NCBI GenBank assembly: GCA_014729315.1
Contig: WJKD01000636.1
Span: forward strand, 1-13,665
From: Promethearchaeota archaeon
GTDB lineage: Archaea > Asgardarchaeota > Lokiarchaeia > Sigynarchaeales > SOKP01
Length of the DNA stretch: 13,665 nt
Reading direction: 5' to 3'
Below are positions 5,765 through 11,903 of this stretch, in pieces. The notes beneath the pieces were generated by a model. That model searched no databases, was not told the origin of the DNA, and was given only the letters and a program-made list of their open reading frames with translations. The position numbers were made by a program, and so were the translations under genes. The first letter of the stretch is position 1, and the number at the start of each line of letters is the position of its first letter.

Positions 5765-7837
5765 CTAGAGATAGCCGATTTCCGCACTGGTTAGCGAAAT
5801 TCCCATTATTTTAGATGTGAGGAAGTCCATATCTTCCCCTCGACTATTTGCAAGGATTTTTACAGCTTCTTCGGTATTCATGTTTTCGTGAATAATCTTT
5901 GAAACGGCTAAACCTACTGCTTGCGGATCATCGTAGCCAGGATAAAGAAGATTCCGTCCAACCAAGCAACCTTTTACATTCTTTCCGGCACCTAATCCCT
6001 TTTCAAAATTCTCGAGTATGTCCGTGGGATTTCCAGTGCTTTTTCCTCCCAGCATTAGAATTGGATTACTAGTACTTCGTACAACATATTCATAATTTTC
6101 CACATAAGGTATTTTAAGCCATATATTGGCAGATCGCCCACCTAAAGCGGTAGCAATACCCACGGTTTTTATTAAATCATCCGAATTCATTTTTACTCCA
6201 TATGAACCGTCGCTCTGTTGTTCGACCGGTAAAGGTTCGATAAATGCAGGGATATTATGTAAATTACATTCTCGCACCATCTTTGCGCATCTTTGCATCG
6301 TCCTCTGCGAATAACGAGCCATATTAGTGTCTAAATCTAATCTAAACATCATTTTGGCGCCATCTAAACCAAGTCTTTTAATATCTTGTATAGTATATGC
6401 CGTAATATGGTCGTCCATCTCGAATGTAGAACCAGAAAGTCCTCCTCGATTAGTGCAACCGATTAAAATTTTGTTATCAAGGAAACTTTTTCCACCGTAT
6501 TGTTTAATTAAGTTATTTAGAATGAATAAATCGTCCATGATGTCTGGTGTAGTCATCACACCATCGATTTCGTCGAGCATAAGCGTCCGAACGATCCTTC
6601 CAAGATATTGTTGTCTATCTCCCATTGCTATCTCATTTGTACCTACTTTAGTTACTCTTCTTGCTGGATGATCGGCTGCGATGATAACAATATTAGAATC
6701 CCAAGGCATCGGTCTTTTGATTCGATTTTTATATTCTTGCTCCAAAATTTCTCCAATACCACTTCTCTTTGCTTCAGTAATCATATAGAAGATCTTTTCG
6801 GGTAGAAATCTTCTGGTTTTAAACCGATAGGAACCTAAAGCATAATTTACATCAATTTGTTGTCGCGCTTCTTCAAATCCCGCTATGGCAATTTTAACAA
6901 CCGATTCGCTAAGTTGTCGACCTCTGGGCGTATATTCAAAACCTATACCTTGTTCGAATTCCACATCCTTTAATTCTTTTAAGAAATTTTTCAGGTCATC
7001 TGGAGTCACTGTTCCATTGGGATAATCCATTGAGACATGAGTATCTCCGTAATTAGGGTCATCTTTGTCGGAAACGCTATTTGCTATATGCACCCAATTC
7101 AGGAAAGGAGCTATTGTTCTTATAATATTGACCGTTTCATGATCGTAACCATTTTTAAGTAGATACATGTGAGAAAGATCGAATAATAAGCCAAATTCTT
7201 GGTGATCATAAACATTTCGAATCTCCACTGCCAGAGACCTTGCCTCGTCTGAGGGCCCAATTAGTTGATTTTTGCATCCCTCGTCACTAAGTCTGTCAAA
7301 TGTTTCGAGAGTTATTTTTAAGGGTTTTTTGTTAAGTTTTTTTGCGACCTGCTTGTTAAATTGGCATATCTGATCAATTGATTTTATTAAAGACCCAGTG
7401 GCTAGCCTCCGAGTTCGCAAACCCTGTTCTGTTCCAGGATCCTCACCACTTAGAAAAGTAAATTGACTTGCTCCATATTCGTACGCCTCTTTTATGCACC
7501 ATTTTAATCGATTAACCGCGTTTATTCTTTCTAATTCGTCTATAGAGCTAATACCGGTAGAAGCAATTAATTCATCTTCGTTGATTAATTGGATTGGTTG
7601 AGCTGCAAAAGTAATATGCTTAAAACTTTTAAGAGCCTTTATAAATTTTGCTTTAACTTCAGGATCTTTCACGTGAGTGACCTCGAGTCCATCAAAATAT
7701 TTGAGATTTTTCAAGAATTTCAAAGAATCAAGCAAATATTTTTCGGGAGCTTCACCCAACATCGTTGTATGACCTAATCTTGGACCAGGAAACGCCATAA
7801 AATGGACAAGACTTTTTATATTTTTTTCGAAAGCCAT
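5765..7837 (-). CDS. Fusion: IolE/IolI-like isomerase TIM barrel + Cgl0159-type aldolase-like barrel
   Basis: The protein has 690 residues in two catalytic-looking domains. Residues 1-330 resemble xylose-isomerase-like sugar epimerases/isomerases (AP-endonuclease-2 fold). A plausible metal set is E178 (LETFD), D220 with H223 (FDLSH), H250 (WVHIANS) and E301 (GFEYTPRG), whose order and spacing match the Glu-Asp-His-Glu ligands of IolI. Residues about 340-685 resemble the Cgl0159-like (beta/alpha)8 family found in inositol-catabolism loci and related to DeoC/LacD aldolases. Matching stretches are IIAADHPAR (385-393), TTPDIMDDL (429-437), NRGGLSG (463-469), LDGAKMMFRLDLD (491-503), WLKIPYV (573-579; K575 is a candidate Schiff-base lysine) and GRNLLYPGYDDP (627-638). 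The ATG at 7835-7837 follows a GGTGA/AGG purine stretch. It lies upstream of the FAD/Fe-S operon with a 209-bp gap and its own promoter. A carbohydrate or polyol role is inferred; the substrate is unknown. Confidence 0.87.
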   Translation of the reverse strand: MAFEKNIKSLVHFMAFPGPRLGHTTMLGEAPEKYLLDSLKFLKNLKYFDGLEVTHVKDPEVKAKFIKALKSFKHITFAAQPIQLINEDELIASTGISSIDELERINAVNRLKWCIKEAYEYGASQFTFLSGEDPGTEQGLRTRRLATGSLIKSIDQICQFNKQVAKKLNKKPLKITLETFDRLSDEGCKNQLIGPSDEARSLAVEIRNVYDHQEFGLLFDLSHMYLLKNGYDHETVNIIRTIAPFLNWVHIANSVSDKDDPNYGDTHVSMDYPNGTVTPDDLKNFLKELKDVEFEQGIGFEYTPRGRQLSESVVKIAIAGFEEARQQIDVNYALGSYRFKTRRFLPEKIFYMITEAKRSGIGEILEQEYKNRIKRPMPWDSNIVIIAADHPARRVTKVGTNEIAMGDRQQYLGRIVRTLMLDEIDGVMTTPDIMDDLFILNNLIKQYGGKSFLDNKILIGCTNRGGLSGSTFEMDDHITAYTIQDIKRLGLDGAKMMFRLDLDTNMARYSQRTMQRCAKMVRECNLHNIPAFIEPLPVEQQSDGSYGVKMNSDDLIKTVGIATALGGRSANIWLKIPYVENYEYVVRSTSNPILMLGGKSTGNPTDILENFEKGLGAGKNVKGCLVGRNLLYPGYDDPQAVGLAVSKIIHENMNTEEAVKILANSRGEDMDFLTSKIMGISLTSAEIGYL

Positions 7838-7902
7838 TTTATCCTTTTCACCATGAGATTAATAATTGTGTATGTATTCTAAGTAAATAATCATTAAGAG
7901 AG

Positions 7903-7917
7903 TATTTAAATATTTCG
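7903..7917 (-). promoter_or_regulatory. BRE + TATA box of the double-barrel gene
   Basis: The minus strand reads CGAAA followed directly by TATTTAAATA, a good archaeal BRE/TATA pair. A start near 7881 would leave a leader of about 44 nt. It is the clearest leadered promoter in the window. Confidence 0.6.
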
Positions 7918-8000
7918 ATGGTGATCTAAAGAAAAACGAGTATTATCTAAAATAAGACGCATTCATCGCAAAAAATATCGACCACTGACCCCTTAAAATA

Positions 8001-8008
8001 TTTATATA
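8001..8008 (+). promoter_or_regulatory. TATA box giving a leaderless mRNA for the 97-residue gene
   Basis: TTTATATA is centred about 26.5 bp before the A of the ATG at 8031, which is the archaeal TATA-to-start distance. Transcription would therefore begin at or next to the start codon. No Shine-Dalgarno lies between them, in agreement. Confidence 0.6.
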
Positions 8009-8030
8009 TTTTCATTTATATTTATAATAT

Positions 8031-8324
8031 ATGCCGCTAAAAAGAGATTGGATCACTCGAATGGTAGATCTTTTTAATAAATTGGAATTGGGAGTGTTAT
8101 ATAACAAAACGAACGTAAGAGATTTTTTAAAGGAGCATTGTGATGATTCCATAAGCCTTCCTACTACGGGAGAATTATTGGATTCTATTATTGAAGCTGA
8201 AAAACGAGGTCTTTTATTTACGGTAAATGATAAAATCCGAAAATTAATCGAAAAAAAAACGGCATCTGACGATTCCTTATACGAATTAATTGAAAAAGAT
8301 ACATTAAACCTTAATGAAGATTAA
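8031..8324 (+). CDS. Small orphan protein, 97 residues, unknown function
   Basis: I do not recognise this protein. It is 97 residues long, charged and mostly helical in appearance, without membrane segments and with a single cysteine (C37). The C-terminal third is very rich in Lys, Glu and Asp. The shape, with an N-terminal amphipathic part (7-35) and a second helical stretch 'LLDSIIEAEKRGLLF' (49-63) ending in a strand-like 'FTVNDKIRKLI', could suit a winged-helix-like or adaptor fold, but no motif proves it. Evidence that it is a real gene is its isolated plus-strand position between two minus-strand genes, an excellent leaderless promoter and ordinary composition. It is divergent from the 5765-7837 gene, with 193 bp between the starts, and converges on the membrane-protein gene, with only 55 bp between stops. 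Confidence 0.7.
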   Translation: MPLKRDWITRMVDLFNKLELGVLYNKTNVRDFLKEHCDDSISLPTTGELLDSIIEAEKRGLLFTVNDKIRKLIEKKTASDDSLYELIEKDTLNLNED

Positions 8325-8339
8325 ATTCATACTTTCAAA

Positions 8340-8372
8340 GTCGGAAAATTGAAAAAATTGATTAAAAATAGA
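8340..8372 (-). terminator. T-rich tract after the membrane-protein gene
   Basis: The minus strand, after the stop at 8380, has TTTTT and TTTTTT runs in the short convergent gap. This fits an archaeal oligo-T terminator for the 8380-9051 gene. No strong stem is seen. Confidence 0.35.
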
Positions 8373-8379
8373 TTTATTA

Positions 8380-9051
8380 TTATCCTCTGTTCTTAGTTTC
8401 TTCTTTCAGATTTCTTTTAAATATTACTTTATCTGAAAACCCGTTAAGATGTGATAGAAAATTGAATAAACCATAATTTTTCATCCTTACTCGTATCTCA
8501 TCGAAACCGGGACAATTCCCCCAATCAAAAGGAGTTTCACATTTATAACAAGTCTTAAGGAATCCATATACATGATAAAGGTTGAGCACAAAAATAATTA
8601 GGGAAAATACGATAAACATTATTAATAAATTTGTCATCCGAGGATTAGGAAGATTTCGTATCCATACCAGCAAAAAAGCTGCCCCTACACCAATGAATGC
8701 TTTTTGTGCTACTTTAATAATCTTAATTTTGGTAAGATTTAACGGACTTAGAACAAAAGTCGATAAAAATATTATACTAATGATGAATAGAGAATCGTGA
8801 GGAAAATATTTCGCTAAATTAAATGTGCGCATAATGAGATATGTAATTATTGCTACGGGGTAACCCACAAAACATCCAATACATAGTTTAAATTTCCCAC
8901 ATTTTAATGTGTGTCCACGAAAATTATTACAATCCGGATGATGACTTAGAAGAAGGGGAAGAAAGCACCAAGCGTATGTTAATATCTCTTTAATTTTTTG
9001 TTTCTTTGTCTTTTCTATTCCAGCAGACGAATCTTGACTATTTTGCTTCAC
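8380..9051 (-). CDS. Four-helix membrane protein with cysteine clusters (DUF2085-like)
   Basis: The protein has 223 residues. Before the first helix lies H37-H38-P-D-C41...G45-H46...C51-x5-C57-x2-C60, which resembles the 'C-H-x...G-H-x-x-x-C-x-x-C-x-G' pattern of DUF2085 membrane proteins. Hydrophobic segments at about 58-75, 88-103, 113-131 and 141-162 are likely transmembrane helices. A second cysteine set, C168-x2-C171...C180 (CYKCETPFDWGNC), follows the last helix. Together the cysteines could bind a metal at the membrane surface. The reaction is unknown. The start is GTG at 9049-9051; no ATG lies in frame before residue 74, and shortening to that point would remove the first cluster. A TATA-like element sits at 9097-9105. 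It is a monocistronic gene by spacing. Confidence 0.72.
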   Translation of the reverse strand: MKQNSQDSSAGIEKTKKQKIKEILTYAWCFLPLLLSHHPDCNNFRGHTLKCGKFKLCIGCFVGYPVAIITYLIMRTFNLAKYFPHDSLFIISIIFLSTFVLSPLNLTKIKIIKVAQKAFIGVGAAFLLVWIRNLPNPRMTNLLIMFIVFSLIIFVLNLYHVYGFLKTCYKCETPFDWGNCPGFDEIRVRMKNYGLFNFLSHLNGFSDKVIFKRNLKEETKNRG

Positions 9052-9096
9052 GATTATTCTTTTTTTGACTTTGTATTATTTCTATCAAGTATAATG

Positions 9097-9105
9097 TATT
9101 TAAAA
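9097..9105 (-). promoter_or_regulatory. TATA box of the membrane-protein gene
   Basis: The minus strand reads TTTTAAATA. A transcript starting near 9075 would carry a leader of about 24 nt before the GTG start. The core matches the TTTAAATA elements at 5605 and 7903. Confidence 0.5.
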
Positions 9106-9230
9106 CTATATTGCGGAATAATTTAGCCTAGGGTTCTTGATTTAGATTAAATAATCTTAAGAAAAAAGAAATGGAAATTAGTTCATTAGAAAAAATCATC
9201 TATTAATTCTCCGTTATAACTACATTTAGC

Positions 9231-9644
9231 TTAATAGAGCAGAGTAAATGCTACAAAATATAGGATACAGCAACACACAATGTCAATTATTCCCAATACC
9301 ATCCCAATTTGACCTAGGGAAGGATTATCATCCGTCTTAGTACCTTTATTGCCGAAATATATCGCTAGTGGTCCTAAGACTATCGCACAACAACACAACC
9401 CAATAATTCCAAATATAATAGATAACATTCCATTTGTATTCCCAGTGCTTTTTCTATACGATTGAGTATAGGGTTGAGGAACAGGACGAGGTACAGGCTG
9501 TTGTATCCCTTGTGGTGTCGGTTGAGGCGTTGGGCGTGGTCTATACTCCACTTCCTCCTCATCTTTTAATGTTTCCCCGCAACTCGGACATACATTCCAG
9601 CTGGGATCTACTTTTTCTCCACAGTTAGAACAAAACTTTCTCAT
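9231..9644 (-). CDS. Zinc-ribbon, proline-rich, two-helix membrane protein (DUF4190-like)
   Basis: The protein has 137 residues in three parts. An N-terminal zinc ribbon has C5-x2-C8 and C19-x2-C22 (FCSNCGE, CPSCGE). A proline/glutamine-rich linker runs over about 35-66. Two transmembrane helices follow at about 73-97 and 112-135, with the small-residue pattern typical of DUF4190 proteins. Each helix contains three consecutive cysteines (84-86 and 124-126). The ribbon probably lies in the cytoplasm. In bacteria and archaea this architecture is common and its function is generally unknown. The ATG at 9642-9644 sits 26 bp from a TTTATAAA box, which fixes the start and implies a leaderless transcript. 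Confidence 0.8.
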   Translation of the reverse strand: MRKFCSNCGEKVDPSWNVCPSCGETLKDEEEVEYRPRPTPQPTPQGIQQPVPRPVPQPYTQSYRKSTGNTNGMLSIIFGIIGLCCCAIVLGPLAIYFGNKGTKTDDNPSLGQIGMVLGIIDIVCCCILYFVAFTLLY

Positions 9645-9666
9645 AGTTCTTTTATTGACTTATTTC

Positions 9667-9674
9667 TTTATAAA
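9667..9674 (-). promoter_or_regulatory. TATA box giving a leaderless mRNA for the zinc-ribbon gene
   Basis: TTTATAAA is centred 26.5 bp upstream of the first base of the ATG at 9644. The predicted transcript start coincides with the start codon, and no Shine-Dalgarno is present. Confidence 0.55.
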
Positions 9675-9982
9675 GTTATTTTTTTATTTCATCGAAATTA
9701 AGTTATAAGAATCGAGCTTTGAATTTAAATTTGAATTTTTGTTTAAAATCTAAAGAGAGAATTAAAAACGGAATTTAAAATTATATAACTAAATCAGATC
9801 TTAAGCGAATTAAAGTTTTTATTTATCCTCCGTAAGGAGTAACTAAATAGATTATTAATAGAGCAGATTTGATTATATCATTTTATTTCTCCACGATTTA
9901 TAAGAAAATTCTACATTCGATTCTATAGCAGTAATGTAAAAAAAATTATATTATAGCTAGTATATCTTTAACCATTTTTACG

Positions 9983-10063
9983 ATGAATTTAGTAATAATC
10001 GTTATGGGTATTCCCACTTTTGTTATCGCTTTATCCTTTGCAAAGCTCCAATATTCAAAATAA
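9983..10063 (+). CDS. Possible 26-residue single-helix microprotein
   Basis: An ATG opens a 26-codon frame reading mostly hydrophobic residues (MNLVIIVMGIPTFVIALSFA, then a basic tail ending YSK), which would make one membrane helix. A TTATATTATAG stretch at 9947-9957 lies at about the archaeal TATA distance. The sequence is short and AT-rich, and the opposite strand is also open, so chance is a serious alternative. Confidence 0.2.
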   Translation: MNLVIIVMGIPTFVIALSFAKLQYSK

Positions 10064-10131
10064 TATAAATATAAAAATTCGTTAGGATTGTCTTGCTTAT
10101 TTTCAGATAGAAAAGAATCTCAAATGATTCA

Positions 10132-10407
10132 TCAATCGAAAGTAATGTCTGTGCCTGTTTTAATTGCGTATTTTTTAGCTTCTTTTGAATTTTCGAATCG
10201 CTTTAATATATCGTATTCTCCGTAGATTCTTCTGCATCCAACAAAAATTTCGGTCATCGGGCGAGCTATCTTGCCTGATTTTAGATAGACTCTTACAAGG
10301 CAGAATGTAGGTTCCTTTTTTGCCATTTGACGACATTTATCGCAACCTTGAGGCCCTCGGGCGCAATGAATATAAGGCATTTTCTTAATTATATCGATAT
10401 GGTCCAT
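10132..10407 (-). CDS. Small cysteine-rich protein, unknown function
   Basis: I do not recognise this 91-residue protein. It contains C15-x6-C22-x2-C25-x10-C36 (HCARGPQGCDKC...FC), a likely zinc or Fe-S site, plus C58 in VGCRRIYGEYD. The segment after that (EYDILKRFENSKEAKKYA) is predicted helical. It has no membrane segment and no signal peptide. The ATG at 10405-10407 is preceded by AAAGGAG at 10413-10419, one of the strongest ribosome binding sites in the window, so the gene is very probably real and translated from a leadered mRNA. It is divergent from the MBL gene at 10531, with only 123 bp between their starts. That gap must hold both promoters, and the two genes could be co-regulated. 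Confidence 0.72.
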   Translation of the reverse strand: MDHIDIIKKMPYIHCARGPQGCDKCRQMAKKEPTFCLVRVYLKSGKIARPMTEIFVGCRRIYGEYDILKRFENSKEAKKYAIKTGTDITFD

Positions 10408-10412
10408 AAAGA

Positions 10413-10419
10413 CTCCTTT
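10413..10419 (-). promoter_or_regulatory. Strong Shine-Dalgarno AAAGGAG
   Basis: The minus strand reads AAAGGAG with 5 nt to the ATG at 10405-10407. It fixes the start of the 91-residue cysteine-rich gene. Confidence 0.6.
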
Positions 10420-10530
10420 ACCAATTTTTAATGCTAACTCGCATAAATAGATAAAAATTATTTAATAACTCCTTACTTAATGAATATATTTACTAGATTT
10501 AAAACAGAACGATCATAACAAGATATTATT

Positions 10531-11568
10531 ATGCTCAAAACTGAAATAATCATACTCGCAAATAATTACGTGCTACCCTTTCAAAATCTTGAAAAAGAAT
10601 ACGGCTTAGAGTGTATCCAATTAAATAAATTATTTGCAACTCAGTCTTTAGCAGAACACGGCCTTGGATTTTTAATAAATATTTATGATTTAGATGATTT
10701 AGATAATCAATGGAATCCGAGGTTAATTAAAAAAATAATTTTTGACGTCGGAGGTCCTAATTTAACCTTTATCCATAACCTTGATATTCGAGCATATCAA
10801 TTAAACGATGTCGACAATATAATCCTTTCTCATTGGCATTACGACCATACTGGAGGATTATATAAAGTATTAGAGAGAATTAATAAGCCAATTCAAGTTA
10901 TCTGTCATACAGATGCACGATATGAACGGTTTTTTAGAAGATCGCCTGAAGTAAAAAAGGAGGACTTACAGGGTAAAACACGCCAAGAAATAGCATCTTT
11001 ATTATCCTCCTCAAAATTGGTAAATCAAGAACCGATTGATATGGATCGAATAAAAGAATTAAACGGAAAAGTCTTTTTTTCGAAGTTCCCCTACGAAATT
11101 TTAGATAAGGAAGGTTTAAAAATAAGAGTGAGCGGGGAAATACCCCGAAAACACGAAATTGAGGATTTTACACATTATTATTCACTACAAGATGGGACTT
11201 TAAAGACAGATCAAATTCTTGATGATAAGTGTTTAATTTTTGAATATGACAACGAGGTTATCCTTCTTAACGGCTGTTGTCATTCTGGTCTGATGAATAC
11301 CTTGGATTATGTGAAAAAATTGACGGATAAACCTGTTTCTCACATAATAGGAGGATTTCACATGGCGAGCGCTTCAGAAGAAAAAATTGAAAGCACAATG
11401 AGTTATTTAAGAACTTTTCAAAAATTCGATAAACCCTTGTATCTTTTTCCGATTCACTGCTCTGGAGATAGAATCATTCAAGAGATAAATAGGACTAGAT
11501 TTCCCGAAATGAAGGCGTTGAACGCTAGCGTTGGTACTGTTTTCAGCTTCACTACAGGATTCTGTTAA
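10531..11568 (+). CDS. MBL-fold metallohydrolase, COG1237 / methanopterin-synthase-like
   Basis: The 345-residue protein has the metallo-beta-lactamase signature HWHYDH (H101, H103, D105, H106) after a preceding 'IILS' strand. Further metal ligands are H251 in NGCCHSG, H277 in GGFHM and H309 in PIHCSG. The GCCHSG, GGFHM and HCSGD motifs together mark the COG1237 family, several archaeal members of which are annotated as 7,8-dihydropterin-6-yl-methyl-4-(beta-D-ribofuranosyl)aminobenzene-5'-phosphate synthase, an early methanopterin step. That specific activity is only a family inference here. A region of about 135-235 with many charged residues is inserted between the first and second motif, as usual for the family. 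The ATG at 10531 follows an ATATATTT element near 10484-10491. It is monocistronic and converges on the aminotransferase operon. Confidence 0.87.
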   Translation: MLKTEIIILANNYVLPFQNLEKEYGLECIQLNKLFATQSLAEHGLGFLINIYDLDDLDNQWNPRLIKKIIFDVGGPNLTFIHNLDIRAYQLNDVDNIILSHWHYDHTGGLYKVLERINKPIQVICHTDARYERFFRRSPEVKKEDLQGKTRQEIASLLSSSKLVNQEPIDMDRIKELNGKVFFSKFPYEILDKEGLKIRVSGEIPRKHEIEDFTHYYSLQDGTLKTDQILDDKCLIFEYDNEVILLNGCCHSGLMNTLDYVKKLTDKPVSHIIGGFHMASASEEKIESTMSYLRTFQKFDKPLYLFPIHCSGDRIIQEINRTRFPEMKALNASVGTVFSFTTGFC

Positions 11569-11635
11569 AAAATTAAATCCCTAAATTGCTCGAGTTTTAA
11601 CTGAAACCATCTTTTAGAAAAAATTTATTACTCTA

Positions 11636-11664
11636 AACCTATTTCTATAAAAAGCGAATAGGTT
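11636..11664. terminator. Stem-loop between convergent genes, possible bidirectional terminator
   Basis: AACCTATT (11636-11643) and AATAGGTT (11657-11664) form a perfect 8-bp stem around a 13-nt loop. It lies 3 nt past the stop of the minus-strand 66-residue gene and about 70 nt past the MBL stop. The minus-strand side is followed by a T-rich tract. Confidence 0.45.
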
Positions 11665-11667
11665 ACT

Positions 11668-11868
11668 TTATTGATCATCTGAGATAATGCATTTATAATG
11701 ATATACGCACAGATCTTTAATTTTTATTAAACCTTCACCTTTAAGAAACATACCAACGGCGTCAATAAAGATCTTATCTTCGTTTTTAATTGCTTGCGAA
11801 CATTGCGAACAAATATAGTCCTTTTCTGATTCTAAATAATAAAACCCGTTTATATCTTTATTATGCAC
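11668..11868 (-). CDS. Small CxxC...HxxC zinc-finger-like protein
   Basis: This 66-residue protein has C20-x2-C23 and, near the end, C54 with H57-x2-C60 (CVYHYKC). The pattern CxxC...HxxC is typical of single treble-clef or LIM-like zinc fingers. I do not recognise a named family. The start is GTG at 11866-11868, supported by AGGTG at 11876-11880 with a 7-nt spacer; no upstream ATG is available. It begins 35 nt after the aminotransferase stop, on the same strand, and probably forms an operon with it. Its function could be regulatory or structural; nothing in the sequence decides this. Confidence 0.65.
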   Translation of the reverse strand: MHNKDINGFYYLESEKDYICSQCSQAIKNEDKIFIDAVGMFLKGEGLIKIKDLCVYHYKCIISDDQ

Positions 11869-11875
11869 TTTATTT

Positions 11876-11880
11876 CACCT
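11876..11880 (-). promoter_or_regulatory. Shine-Dalgarno AGGTG deciding a GTG start
   Basis: The minus strand reads AGGTG, 7 nt before the GTG at 11866-11868. It supports that codon as the start of the 66-residue zinc-finger-like gene. Confidence 0.5.
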
Positions 11881-11903
11881 AATAATTTAGATCTTAATCT
11901 TAA

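Larger units (their letters stand above)
9645..10131. other. 487-bp gap without a confident gene
   Basis: This very AT-rich stretch lies between two minus-strand genes. It holds the promoter of the 9231-9644 gene and a CTCC-GTAA-GGAG mini-palindrome near 9827-9839. Two mutually antisense small open frames are also present: a 26-codon hydrophobic plus-strand frame at 9983-10063 and a 57-codon start-less minus-strand frame at 9946-10119. No tRNA-like cloverleaf, repeat array or transposon end was seen. Confidence 0.5.

Noticed and set aside
6126..6805. Three plus-strand frames (6126-6314, 6327-6671, 6608-6805)
   Set aside because: All are antisense to the aldolase-like half of the 690-residue protein and mutually overlapping; no start signals or motifs.
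7589..7777. 62-codon plus-strand frame
   Set aside because: Antisense to the N-terminal barrel of the double-barrel gene.
8582..8800. 72-codon plus-strand frame
   Set aside because: Antisense to the transmembrane part of the DUF2085-like gene, where strand-symmetric codon use keeps frames open.
9380..9628. Frames antisense to or overlapping the zinc-ribbon gene
   Set aside because: They mirror the proline-rich and helical segments; only the 9231-9644 frame has a zinc ribbon and a promoter at the right distance.
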